DNA of 52,943 nt from Avidehalobacter sp964569265 (GCA_964569265.1 CAZMTO010000009.1:1-52943), one strand, 5' to 3'. Shown: positions 33,506 through 41,619, numbered from the stretch's first letter. Numbers and translations: made by a program. Notes: generated by a model from the letters alone, not told the origin.

Positions 33506-33775
33506 GGAAGTCCAATAGCACCCCATCTGCTGTGTCATATAATTTCTCGCTTGTCGGCGTACTTTAGTACGCCTCCGGCGACTCGAAATTCTATTCCTTG
33601 CATCTGGGGCACTCTTGAACTTCCTTGACCTTGGGTGCGTAACCGGCAATAGCACCCCATCTGCTGTGTCATATAATTTCTCGCATCTGGGGCACTCTTG
33701 AACTTCCTTGACTTTGGGTGGTTCTTGCTACAAAAGCCGCGCCGCAGGGCGTATATAGGGCGGTGGGCGGATATA
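33506..33775. repeat. Full and shortened hairpin elements between hom and thrB
   Basis: A complete copy (33506-33624) begins 4 nt after the hom stop. Arms GGAAGTCCAA and TTGAACTTCC, then CACCCCATCTGC against GCATCTGGGGCAC, then ATATAATTTC against GAAATTCTAT, end in the tip GGCGTAC-TTTA-GTACGCC (33556-33573). A shortened copy at 33645-33707 keeps the CCCCATCTGC and GCATCTGGGG arms but has lost the tip. The GC-rich module follows to about 33775. No gene is seen between 33502 and 33859. Confidence 0.92.
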
Positions 33776-33859
33776 TACGATCGTTTGTTCGACCTTTATT
33801 ACAGCAATTTTAAACATATTTAGCATAGTCAGCAAAGCTAAAGAGGTGAAAATATAGTT

Positions 33860-34774
33860 ATGTTAAAAGAAGTTAATATTAAGGTGCCGGCCACCAGTGC
33901 CAATTTAGGCGCCGGTTTTGACACCTTTGGTATGGCATTTGCAATGTATAACACGGTTGGTTTAAAGCACATACCCGGCAAGGCCATACGGTTAGAAAAC
34001 ATAGGCGCTCATACCAAAAGTATGGAGCAGGTAAAGGATAATCTTACTGTTAAGGCGGCACGCAAGGTATTTGACGCTGCCGGTGAGCAATTTGGTGGTT
34101 TGGAATTTAAAATGTACAACGTTATACCGGTTTCTCGTGGGCTGGGCAGCTCGTCAGCGGCAATAATCGGCGGTATGGTGGCGGCCAACCGTTTGCTGGG
34201 TGATCCTTTGACAAGGGAGCATTTGCTGGAGCTGGCTGTAGAGCTGGAGGGACATTCGGACAATGTGGCACCGGCGCTGTACGGTGGGTTTGTATCTTCC
34301 TGTCAGCGCGATGGCAAAACGGTGGCTTTAAAGCTTACCCCGCCGGAAAATTTGCAGACGGTGGTGGCTATACCGGATTTTTACTTATCTACCAGCAAGG
34401 CCCGCAAAATTTTGCCTGCCGATGTATCGCGTGAGGATGCTGTTCACAACATTCAATGTGCGGCAATGATGGTGGGTGCTATGGCTACCGGTGATTTACA
34501 GTTGTTTGTAGCCGCTTTTGACGACCGTTTACATCAGGAGCAGCGTTACCGGCTTATACGCGGGGCCAAACGTGTGCTAAAGGCAGCCAAGGGTGCCGGT
34601 GCCATAGCTGCCGGGCTTTCCGGTGCGGGGCCAACGCTTATAGCCTTTGCGGACAAAGCTGATGATTGTTCGGACAAAATAAAAAACGCTATGCAGCGCG
34701 CGTGGGCAACGGTTGGTGTAAACGCCCGCACGCTGGTGTTAGAACAGGATAATACCGGCGCTCAGGATTGCTGA
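33860..34774 (+). CDS. thrB: Homoserine kinase
   Basis: A 304-residue GHMP-family kinase that phosphorylates homoserine for threonine synthase. The N-terminal KVPATSANLGAGFDTFGMA and the ATP-binding PVSRGLGSSSAAIIGG loop are typical, as is the late GLSGAGPTLIAF motif. AAGAGGTG precedes the ATG. It lies between hom and lysC, but the spacing suggests that each may be a separate transcript. Confidence 0.96.
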   Translation: MLKEVNIKVPATSANLGAGFDTFGMAFAMYNTVGLKHIPGKAIRLENIGAHTKSMEQVKDNLTVKAARKVFDAAGEQFGGLEFKMYNVIPVSRGLGSSSAAIIGGMVAANRLLGDPLTREHLLELAVELEGHSDNVAPALYGGFVSSCQRDGKTVALKLTPPENLQTVVAIPDFYLSTSKARKILPADVSREDAVHNIQCAAMMVGAMATGDLQLFVAAFDDRLHQEQRYRLIRGAKRVLKAAKGAGAIAAGLSGAGPTLIAFADKADDCSDKIKNAMQRAWATVGVNARTLVLEQDNTGAQDC

Positions 34775-34782
34775 TACGGCGA

Positions 34783-34811
34783 TTGACAGCCCCGAATATA
34801 GGGCATAAAAT
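34783..34811 (+). promoter_or_regulatory. Promoter for lysC
   Basis: TTGACA (34783-34788), 17-nt spacer, TAAAAT (34806-34811), 42 nt before the start. The leader is too short for a lysine riboswitch. Confidence 0.7.
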
Positions 34812-34853
34812 ATAACAGAAGCAACAAATTGGCTAAGATCAGGGGGAATATAT

Positions 34854-36071
34854 ATGGCATTGATTGTGCAGAAGTTTGGCGGTAGTTCGGTGGCCGACAT
34901 AAACAAAATAAAAAATGTGGCGCGGCGCGTGGCGCGCACGGTAGACGCCGGTAATCAGGTGGTGGTGGTGCTTTCGGCTATGGGTGATACCACTGACGAT
35001 TTGATAGCAATGGCGCGGCAGATAACCCCAAACCCGTCGGAACGTGAGATGGATATGCTGATGACTACCGGCGAGCAGCAGAGTGTAGCTTTGTTGGCCA
35101 TAACCCTGCAATCTATGGGATATAAGGCGGTATCGCTTACCGGAGAACAGGCCGGTATACGCACTGACCGTGTATACAGCCGGGCTAAAATTTTGTCGAT
35201 AGATTCGGTACGCTTAGAGCGCGAATTGGCTTCCGGCAAAATAGTTGTGGTTACCGGTTTTCAGGGGGTAGATTCTTTAGGTGAGATACACACCCTGGGG
35301 CGCGGCGGCTCCGATACATCGGGTGTGGCGCTGGCCATTGGTTTAAATGCCGATTTTTGCGAGATTTATACCGATGTTGACGGTGTTTACACGGCAGACC
35401 CGCGCATTGTGCCTGATGCCCATAAGCTGCCGGAAATATCTTTTGACGAAATGCTGGAAATGAGCAGCCTGGGTGCGGGCGTTTTGCAGCCCCGCAGTGT
35501 AGAAATGGCTAAAACCTTTAATATGCCCATTTGTGTGCGTTCCAGCTTTAACGATAACGAAGGAACAATGGTTAAGGAGGAAGTAGAAATGAAACAGTTA
35601 GAGCAAGAAGTGCTGGTTAGCGGCGTTGCCTATGATGATGATGTTACCAAAGTTACAGTTTACGGTGTGCCGGACGAACCGGGTATTGCCAGCAATTTGT
35701 TCTGCGCGCTGGCCGATGCCAAGATAAATGTTGATATGATTATTCAGAGCGGGCACCGCGACGGCCGCAACGATATATCCTTTACCACCGGCAAAGAAGC
35801 TGACGGTAAGCTGGAGGAGATTTTGGAGCCGATTGTTGCGGATATCCACGCCGAAGACTTTTCGCTTTCTACTGAGGTTGCCAAGGTTTCTATTGTTGGC
35901 GCCGGTATGATAACCAACCCCGGTGTAGCCGCCAAAATGTTTAAGTGCCTTTCGGAAAACGGCTTTAATATTGATATGATATCCACCTCGGAAATCAAGG
36001 TTTCCTGCATCCTTAAAAAGGAGGGTGCTAAGGAGGCTGTGGTTAAGTTACACGAGTATTTTGGCCTTTAG
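34854..36071 (+). CDS. lysC: Aspartate kinase
   Basis: A 405-residue aspartokinase that commits aspartate to lysine, threonine, methionine and, here, dipicolinate. The kinase start is VQKFGGSSVADINKIKNVA, and FCEIYTDVDGVYTADPR closes the active site. Two C-terminal ACT domains (from about residue 265) form the regulatory part. An in-frame ATG preceded by AAGGAGG near 35589 could start a separate regulatory subunit, as in B. subtilis LysC. A hairpin element begins 3 nt after the stop. Confidence 0.96.
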   Translation: MALIVQKFGGSSVADINKIKNVARRVARTVDAGNQVVVVLSAMGDTTDDLIAMARQITPNPSEREMDMLMTTGEQQSVALLAITLQSMGYKAVSLTGEQAGIRTDRVYSRAKILSIDSVRLERELASGKIVVVTGFQGVDSLGEIHTLGRGGSDTSGVALAIGLNADFCEIYTDVDGVYTADPRIVPDAHKLPEISFDEMLEMSSLGAGVLQPRSVEMAKTFNMPICVRSSFNDNEGTMVKEEVEMKQLEQEVLVSGVAYDDDVTKVTVYGVPDEPGIASNLFCALADAKINVDMIIQSGHRDGRNDISFTTGKEADGKLEEILEPIVADIHAEDFSLSTEVAKVSIVGAGMITNPGVAAKMFKCLSENGFNIDMISTSEIKVSCILKKEGAKEAVVKLHEYFGL

Positions 36072-36074
36072 ACC

Positions 36075-36475
36075 GGAATTGCAATAGCACCCCACCAGAA
36101 GGGACAATAGCATCTCATCTTTAGGCTCGTTGTCTGCTTGGCTCAGCGGCGTACTATCAGTACGCCTAAATCGCCTGCGCAGCCGTACTCACCTAAATCT
36201 AAGGCACTCTTGCCCTTCTGGTATGCTAAGCAAGGGTATCTGTACCACTCTTGCAATTCCTTGACTTTGGGTGGTTAACCGGCAATAGCGGTACATCTGC
36301 TGTGTCATATAATTTCAATCAAGGCTGCCTGCCAAGGCATATAGGGCGGTGGGCGGGAATAGATAGAACCCACTTTAGCGCGGCTTTTTAGATCGGAACT
36401 GACAACTGCACACCATCTGCGGTGTCGTGTTTGCATATGGCGCACTCTTGAACTTCCTTGACTTTGGGTGGTGCA
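36075..36475. repeat. Hairpin element with another element nested in it
   Basis: The outer copy starts GGAATTGCAATAGCACC at 36075 and ends at the arm CACTCTTGCAATTCC (36246-36260). Inside it is a complete 127-nt element, CCAGAAGGG to CCCTTCTGG (36095-36221), with the tip GGCGTAC-TATCA-GTACGCC (36148-36166). A left half-copy follows (36281-36316), then a GC-rich module (36323-36357) that repeats the first bases of the window. A small hairpin copy lies at about 36396-36457. No gene is visible from 36072 to 36652. Confidence 0.9.
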
Positions 36476-36509
36476 GCAGTAAAACATCAAATAAAAATTG
36501 CTAACCGTA

Positions 36510-36538
36510 TTGACAAACACCGCGCCTTGTGGTAAAAT
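36510..36538 (+). promoter_or_regulatory. Promoter for rplU-rpmA
   Basis: TTGACA (36510-36515), 17-nt spacer, TAAAAT (36533-36538). A near-consensus sigma-A promoter just after the repeat block. Confidence 0.8.
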
Positions 36539-36544
36539 ATCTAA

Positions 36545-36645
36545 GGTTTTATGTAAATAAACCGTTTATGTAGGTAAACCGCACTTAGACCGGGTTTTTG
36601 TAAGCGCTTTGGCCACCCGGCAGGGCGAGTCTTTGGCATAGGAGG
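36545..36645 (+). ncRNA. Probable L21 leader (ribosomal protein autoregulation)
   Basis: The ~105-nt untranslated leader of rplU can fold into GGTTT/AAACC, GTTTA/TAAAC and a long stem made of AGAC/GTCT and CCGGGT/ACCCGG (36587-36632). L21 leader RNAs ahead of rplU are known in Firmicutes; I assign this one by position and the ACTTAGACCGGGTT stretch, not by a covariance search. Confidence 0.55.
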
Positions 36646-36652
36646 TGTAAAT

Positions 36653-36964
36653 ATGTACGCAATTATCGAAACCGGCGGCAAGCAGTATAAGGTTGCTCAG
36701 GGTGATGTTCTGAAGGTAGAACTGCTTGAAGCTGAGGTTGGCGCAGTTGTAGAATCTGCTAAGGTTTTGGCTGTTGGCGAGGGTGAAGCTATTAAGGTTG
36801 GCAACCCCACCGTTGCAGGCGCAAGCGTAAGCTTAAAGGTTTTGGAACACGGCAAGCACAAAAAGGTTGTTGTATTCCACTACAAGGCTAAAAAGAACAT
36901 TCGTAAAAAGAATGGCCATCGTCAGCCGTACACCAAAGTACAGGTAGAAGCTATTAACGCTTAA
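36653..36964 (+). CDS. rplU: 50S ribosomal protein L21
   Basis: A 103-residue L21. It begins MYAIIETGGKQYKVAQGDVLKVE and contains the RNA-binding KVVVFHYKAKKNIRKKNGHRQPYT stretch. The ribosome site TAGGAGGTG is strong. In most Firmicutes rplU is followed by prp (ysxB) and then rpmA; here only 60 nt separate it from rpmA and no prp gene is present. Confidence 0.98.
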   Translation: MYAIIETGGKQYKVAQGDVLKVELLEAEVGAVVESAKVLAVGEGEAIKVGNPTVAGASVSLKVLEHGKHKKVVVFHYKAKKNIRKKNGHRQPYTKVQVEAINA

Positions 36965-37024
36965 TTTAAACAATTAAAATCTAACGATTTTTACTAATTT
37001 TCCACAAACAAGGAGGTGGATTTC

Positions 37025-37282
37025 ATGGCACACAAGAAAGCAGGCGGTAGTTCTAAAAACGGTCGTGATAGTGAGTCTAAACGACTTGGCTTAAAGCGCC
37101 ATGACGGTCAGTTTGTAACTGCCGGTTCTATCATTGTTCGTCAGCGCGGCACTCATTTTCATCCCGGCACCAACGTTGGTCTGGGCAAGGATGACACGTT
37201 GTTTGCAATGGTAAACGGTGTTGTTAAGTTTGAACGTAAAGACAAGACCCGTAAAAAGGTCAGCGTTTACGACGTTCAGTAA
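37025..37282 (+). CDS. rpmA: 50S ribosomal protein L27
   Basis: An 85-residue L27 beginning MAHKKAGGSSKNGRDSESKR. Many Firmicutes L27 proteins carry a short N-terminal extension that the protease Prp removes; this one starts almost directly at the mature A-H-K-K-A-G. The start is ATG 37025 after AAGGAGG; a GTG at 37016 would add only three residues. The absence of prp between rplU and rpmA fits the lack of an extension. Confidence 0.97.
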   Translation: MAHKKAGGSSKNGRDSESKRLGLKRHDGQFVTAGSIIVRQRGTHFHPGTNVGLGKDDTLFAMVNGVVKFERKDKTRKKVSVYDVQ

Positions 37283-37296
37283 TTTATTAAAAATTT

Positions 37297-37332
37297 AAAG
37301 CCGATGGGGAATTTGCCTCGTCGGCTTTTTTT
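37297..37332 (+). terminator. Intrinsic terminator after rpmA
   Basis: AAAGCCGA pairs with TCGGCTTT, with GGGG/CCTC extending the stem, followed by a seven-T run. Confidence 0.88.
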
Positions 37333-37440
37333 ATTGTGTTTGGGGGTTTTCTTACCGCGTTTTTTGTGTTATACTGTTTTATGGTATACTATCTATAACT
37401 ATGCAGAAAATTAATACTAAACAGAAAGTTAGAGGATACA

Positions 37441-38727
37441 ATGTTTTACGACTATGTCAAAATTTATGTAAAAGCGGGCGATGGCGGCAACGGCATTGTT
37501 ACGTTTAGACGCGAAAAATATGTGGCTATGGGCGGCCCCAGCGGCGGTGACGGCGGTGACGGTGCCGATGTGGTTTTTGTGGCAGATGAAGGCTTGTCTA
37601 CGCTGGTGGACTTTAAGTATCGCCAGCATTACAAGGCCGAACGCGGCGAAAACGGTATGCGTAAAAATATGCACGGTAAAAACGGCGAAGATCTTATTGT
37701 TAAAGTGCCGGTGGGTACCATTGTGCGGGATGACGAAACCGGCGAGGTTCTGGCTGATATTGTGGAAAAAGACCAGCGTGTGGTAGTGGCCCGCGGCGGG
37801 CGCGGTGGGCGCGGTAATGCGCGTTTTCAGTCGGCTAAAAACCGTGCGCCGGAAATTGCCGAAAACGGTGAGCCGGGCGAAGAACGCTGGCTGCGTTTGG
37901 AATTAAAGCTGCTGGCCGATGCTGCTTTGGTAGGCTTGCCCAACGCCGGCAAAAGCACGTTGATATCCCGTGTGTCCGGCAGCCGGCCCAAAATTGCCGA
38001 TTACCCCTTTACCACTTTGGTTCCTAACCTTGGCGTGGTAAATTTAGAGCCCGGTATGAGCTTTGTGCTGGCCGATATCCCCGGCCTGATAGAAGGTGCG
38101 GCAGAGGGTGTTGGCCTGGGGCACCGCTTTTTGCGTCACGTAGAGCGTTCGCGGCTGCTGCTGCATTTGGTGGATATGAGCGGTTTGGGTGAAAATGAAC
38201 CGTGGGACGATTTTGCTACCATTGATAAGGAGCTGGAGCTTTATCGTGCTGATTTGGCCGAACGCAAGCGCATAATTGTGGCTAACAAGATGGAGATGCC
38301 CGAAGCTAAAGAAAAGCTGGCCGAATTTAAAAAGCACATCGGTAAAGACCGCAACGGCGAAGATTACCAAGTATACGAAATTTCGGCGCTTACCGGTGAC
38401 GGCCTGCACGATTTGATGTATAAGGTGTACGAAATTTTGCAGGATACTCCCTTGCCGGAGCCGGCCAAGCAGGAAGAAGCCAAGCATACGGTGGTAACTG
38501 CCGCGCCGGAATTTGAGCTGGAGCAGGTGGAAGAAGGGCTTTGGCGCGTTACCGGCGAAAAGGTGGAAAAGCTGGTGATAATGACCAACTGGAATCACGA
38601 GGATTCTTTGCGGCGGCTGCAAAATATTTTGACCAAAATAGGGCTGGACGATGCACTGCGTAAGGCCGGTGCGCAAGACGGCGATTTGGTGCAAATTGCG
38701 GATAAAGAGTTTGATTACGCTGAATAA
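37441..38727 (+). CDS. obgE: GTPase ObgE/CgtA
   Basis: A 428-residue Obg GTPase involved in 50S maturation and stress signalling. It has the glycine-rich Obg fold (residues 1-158), the G domain with GLPNAGKSTL, then DIPGLIEGA, NKMEMPEA and ISALTGDG, and a C-terminal OCT domain (about 350-428). In Bacillus spo0B lies between rpmA and obg; here the gap is only promoter and terminator sequence. TATACT motifs in the gap (37369-37390) hint at a promoter, but the -35 spacing is poor. Confidence 0.97.
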   Translation: MFYDYVKIYVKAGDGGNGIVTFRREKYVAMGGPSGGDGGDGADVVFVADEGLSTLVDFKYRQHYKAERGENGMRKNMHGKNGEDLIVKVPVGTIVRDDETGEVLADIVEKDQRVVVARGGRGGRGNARFQSAKNRAPEIAENGEPGEERWLRLELKLLADAALVGLPNAGKSTLISRVSGSRPKIADYPFTTLVPNLGVVNLEPGMSFVLADIPGLIEGAAEGVGLGHRFLRHVERSRLLLHLVDMSGLGENEPWDDFATIDKELELYRADLAERKRIIVANKMEMPEAKEKLAEFKKHIGKDRNGEDYQVYEISALTGDGLHDLMYKVYEILQDTPLPEPAKQEEAKHTVVTAAPEFELEQVEEGLWRVTGEKVEKLVIMTNWNHEDSLRRLQNILTKIGLDDALRKAGAQDGDLVQIADKEFDYAE

Positions 38728-38765
38728 GTGTTTAATTGGTGTATGGAACGGAGGGGAATTGCAGC

Positions 38766-40157
38766 GTGTTTGATTTAGGTGTATATGTTGCGCCGGCGGT
38801 GGTGCTGGCAACTATGCTGTTGGCTTTGCTGGGCTTTGCGGTTTGGGGCAACCGTGCTATCAAGGAATCAGCAGAGGAAGCAATGGCGGCGGCAGCCCAT
38901 AAACCGACTAAAAGCGAGCTGCTGGCGCCGGTGGTGGAAAATGCCGAAAAACAGTCGGGGATTGATTTGCTGACAGATGACCCGGCGATGAATTTGGAAC
39001 GCACAGCCGAATTTAATCAGCCGGCCTTTGCCCAGAGCTTTATGGACGGGCACGAGGTTAGCGGTGCTGATGTTGATTTTAACGCGGCCATAGAGCGCAT
39101 TACGGCTGATTTGGAGGCGGCGGAGGCTGCCAAAGAGGAAGCAGGCGAGGCGGCAGATGTTGCAGATGATACTGAGGCGCTTGATGTCGATGTGGAAGCT
39201 ACGCAGGTGATACAGCCCGATGATCGTGCGGCTATTTTGCAGGACGAAGCTGCGGCAGACGATGAAGCTGCCGAAAGCATTGGTGAAAATACCGCCGAAA
39301 ATATCAGTGAAGATACTGACGAAAATATCAGTGAAAACATTGTAGACAGCACGGTGGCGGCCATAGAGCAGACGCTGGTTATGCCCAAGCTTGATGAGGC
39401 TGCTGCGGTGGCAGACGAAACGGTGATGTTTGATCAAATTGCGCTGGAAGAAACCCGTACCATTGAGCAGATAGCTGCCGAACCGGAGCCTGCCGGCCCT
39501 GCCTTTGGTGAGGGTGCCGAAGATGTGGCGGCAGAGGGTCGCGAGGAAAGCCTGTTCCCGGAATCTCCCATAGCGTTTGGCCCCAAAATGGCCTGGCTGG
39601 CCATACCCGGCTACAAACCGTCCGAGGTTATATCGGCGCTGCGTTTAAGCGATGTTGCCCCGGCCAACTGGACAAAGGGCCTTACCGAAGCGTATGCGGA
39701 TAACAGGCAGGTTTTTGTTACGCCGGCGCTTTCCGGCTGGGTGCTGGTTATAGGTAAAACGCTGTGGCAAAAGGCCGATATGAATCGTTCGGCAGAAAAT
39801 ATACAGTGGCTTAAAGAGGTTGGCCGAATTTTTGGCAATGCCTGTTTCTTTTCTACCATGCGCGGTTTGGGTAACCATGGCTGGGTAGGTATACGCGGCG
39901 GCAATATTGTACGTGCATATGGCTACAGCGGCGAATTGCAGGAGCTGATATGGCTGTTGGGTGAGCCTACCGAAGAAGAAATTGCGATAAACGCCGGCTT
40001 TGCTAACGAAACCGAAGAAATCCGCGAGGCTAACTTCCGCCCGGTTATACCGGATGAAAAAATGGTGCTGGCTATGGCGGCTGCGTGGTCGGTGGATGTA
40101 AGCTTTGGCAACCGGCACTATCCCCCGGATTACGGCTTTTTGGGTACGCTGGATTAA
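38766..40157 (+). CDS. Unknown membrane-anchored acidic protein
   Basis: A 463-residue protein with an N-terminal transmembrane helix (VAPAVVLATMLLALLGFAVW, about residues 8-27). About 240 residues of very acidic, Ala/Glu/Asp-rich low-complexity sequence follow, including repeats such as ENTAENISEDTDENISENIVD, and then a folded C-terminal domain (from about residue 270, AWLAIPGYKPSEVISALRL) rich in Trp and aromatics. I do not recognise the family. I chose GTG 38766 with GGAGGGG 9 nt upstream. It sits between obgE and nadD, where other Firmicutes often have yhbY or proBA. Confidence 0.75.
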   Translation: MFDLGVYVAPAVVLATMLLALLGFAVWGNRAIKESAEEAMAAAAHKPTKSELLAPVVENAEKQSGIDLLTDDPAMNLERTAEFNQPAFAQSFMDGHEVSGADVDFNAAIERITADLEAAEAAKEEAGEAADVADDTEALDVDVEATQVIQPDDRAAILQDEAAADDEAAESIGENTAENISEDTDENISENIVDSTVAAIEQTLVMPKLDEAAAVADETVMFDQIALEETRTIEQIAAEPEPAGPAFGEGAEDVAAEGREESLFPESPIAFGPKMAWLAIPGYKPSEVISALRLSDVAPANWTKGLTEAYADNRQVFVTPALSGWVLVIGKTLWQKADMNRSAENIQWLKEVGRIFGNACFFSTMRGLGNHGWVGIRGGNIVRAYGYSGELQELIWLLGEPTEEEIAINAGFANETEEIREANFRPVIPDEKMVLAMAAAWSVDVSFGNRHYPPDYGFLGTLD

Positions 40158-40176
40158 CGCTTGGAGGTATTTGGTA

Positions 40177-40782
40177 ATGCAGCAAAAACGGCGCATAGGC
40201 ATTATGGGCGGCACTTTTGACCCGATACATTTTGGCCATTTGGTAACAGCCGAGGCCGCGCGTTGTCGGTTTGCGCTTAACGAGGTTATTTTTGTGCCGT
40301 CGGGTCACCCGCCGCACAAGCAAAACCGTGCCGTAACATCGGCTGATGACCGTTTGATGATGACCCTGCTGGCAACGGTGGCCAACCCCAACTTTATCGT
40401 GTCGGATTGGGAGGCTAAGCGCGAACAGATATCTTACACCTACGATACCGTGCAGGCGTTTCACGAGCGTTACAGGGATGAAGCCGAGTTGTTTTTTATC
40501 ACCGGGGCCGATGCCGTGCTGGAAATAATGCAGTGGCGCAAAATAGACGAGCTGGCCAAGCTGTGCAGCTTTATTGCGGCTACCAGGCCGGGCTACCGTT
40601 TGGATAATTTTGAACCGCCGCAGGCTTTGGCGGACAGACTGTTTTTTATGGAAGTACCGGCGCTGGCTATATCGTCAAGTGACATAAGACGCCGGGTGCA
40701 GGGCGGTGAGCCGATAAAATATCTGCTGCCGGAAACTGTAGAGATGTATATAATTAAGCACGGGCTTTATCGCAAAGCATAG
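40177..40782 (+). CDS. nadD: Nicotinate-nucleotide adenylyltransferase
   Basis: A 201-residue enzyme that adenylates nicotinate mononucleotide in NAD synthesis. The nucleotidyltransferase signature is GIMGGTFDPIHFGHL, and the ISSSDIRRRVQGG motif near the C-terminus completes the ATP site. ATG 40177 follows GGAGGT; the frame extends upstream only into the end of the previous gene. The order nadD-yqeK-rsfS is widely conserved. Confidence 0.96.
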   Translation: MQQKRRIGIMGGTFDPIHFGHLVTAEAARCRFALNEVIFVPSGHPPHKQNRAVTSADDRLMMTLLATVANPNFIVSDWEAKREQISYTYDTVQAFHERYRDEAELFFITGADAVLEIMQWRKIDELAKLCSFIAATRPGYRLDNFEPPQALADRLFFMEVPALAISSSDIRRRVQGGEPIKYLLPETVEMYIIKHGLYRKA

Positions 40783-40862
40783 TGGCCCTGCCTTAAAATC
40801 TGTGCAAAACATATAGACATAATAGACAAAATAGACATAATAGAAAGATTTATGAGCGATAT

Positions 40863-41579
40863 ATGAGCGATGTAATTGGAAATTTAATTGAAAATGCAGC
40901 TGAAAATTTAATCGGTGATGTCCTTGCCAAGGCACTGGAAAACGTGGAGAGAGAAAAACGGCTTTTGCAGGAGCTTCAGGCTGCCGGAGAGCCATATTTC
41001 AGCCAATTTGCAGCAGAATATGAGCTGGTGGCGGCAAGGCTGGGTGTACCGCGGCTGTTACATTCTTTAGGGGTGGCCAACACGGCTATGGCTTTGGCGC
41101 AAAAATTTGGCGGAGACCCGGCCAAGGCTTATCTGGCGGGACTTTGCCACGATATTGCCAAGGAGATGCCCAAAGACGAAATGCTTACCTACGTTAAAAG
41201 GTCGGCTATGGCGCAGGATGCCGATGTGCTGGCAACACGGGTGTTGTGGCACGCGCCGGCGGGGTCGGTGCTGCTGGCGGATTTGTCCGCGCAGTACCCC
41301 AATTTAGATGCCGAGGTGCAAAGTGCCTGCCTGTGGCATACGCTGGGCAAACCGGCAATGACACCGCTGGAACAGCAGGTTTTTGTGGCAGACCTGACAG
41401 AGCCGGGGAGGGATTTTCCGGATTTGGCGGAGATAAGAAAAGCTGCCGACAAAAGCTTAGCGGCGGGGGTGGCGGCCTGTATGTACGGTGCCATACACTT
41501 TTTAGAGGTACAGCATAAATTTGTTCATCCGCTGGCCTACAAGGGCTATGCGTATTATAAAGAAAAAGCAGAAAATTAA
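40863..41579 (+). CDS. yqeK: YqeK family HD-domain hydrolase with N-terminal extension
   Basis: A 238-residue HD-superfamily phosphohydrolase. Bacillus YqeK hydrolyses diadenosine tetraphosphate symmetrically. Metal-binding residues are visible in LLHSLGVANTAMAL, LCHDIAKEMPKDEM and the later LWHAPAGSVL. The family usually begins just before the first motif, so the first ~60 residues here (a Glu/Asn-rich amphipathic stretch) are extra. The ribosome site is weak and the upstream bases are short tandem repeats (ATAGACATA and ATGAGCGAT twice), so the true start is uncertain. Confidence 0.88.
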   Translation: MSDVIGNLIENAAENLIGDVLAKALENVEREKRLLQELQAAGEPYFSQFAAEYELVAARLGVPRLLHSLGVANTAMALAQKFGGDPAKAYLAGLCHDIAKEMPKDEMLTYVKRSAMAQDADVLATRVLWHAPAGSVLLADLSAQYPNLDAEVQSACLWHTLGKPAMTPLEQQVFVADLTEPGRDFPDLAEIRKAADKSLAAGVAACMYGAIHFLEVQHKFVHPLAYKGYAYYKEKAEN

Positions 41580-41619
41580 ACTAAAATGCGTATAAACATT
41601 TATCAGGGAGGTTATTATT

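Noticed and set aside
33506..33775. CRISPR-like array
   Set aside because: Copies are few, palindromic, nested and of unequal spacing, with no uniform spacers and no cas genes.
34775..34853. Lysine riboswitch before lysC
   Set aside because: The leader after the promoter is only about 40 nt, too short for that structure.
35589..36071. Separate gene for the aspartate kinase regulatory subunit
   Set aside because: An internal ATG with AAGGAGG exists, as in B. subtilis lysC, but it lies inside one continuous frame, so I note it under lysC and do not list a second gene.
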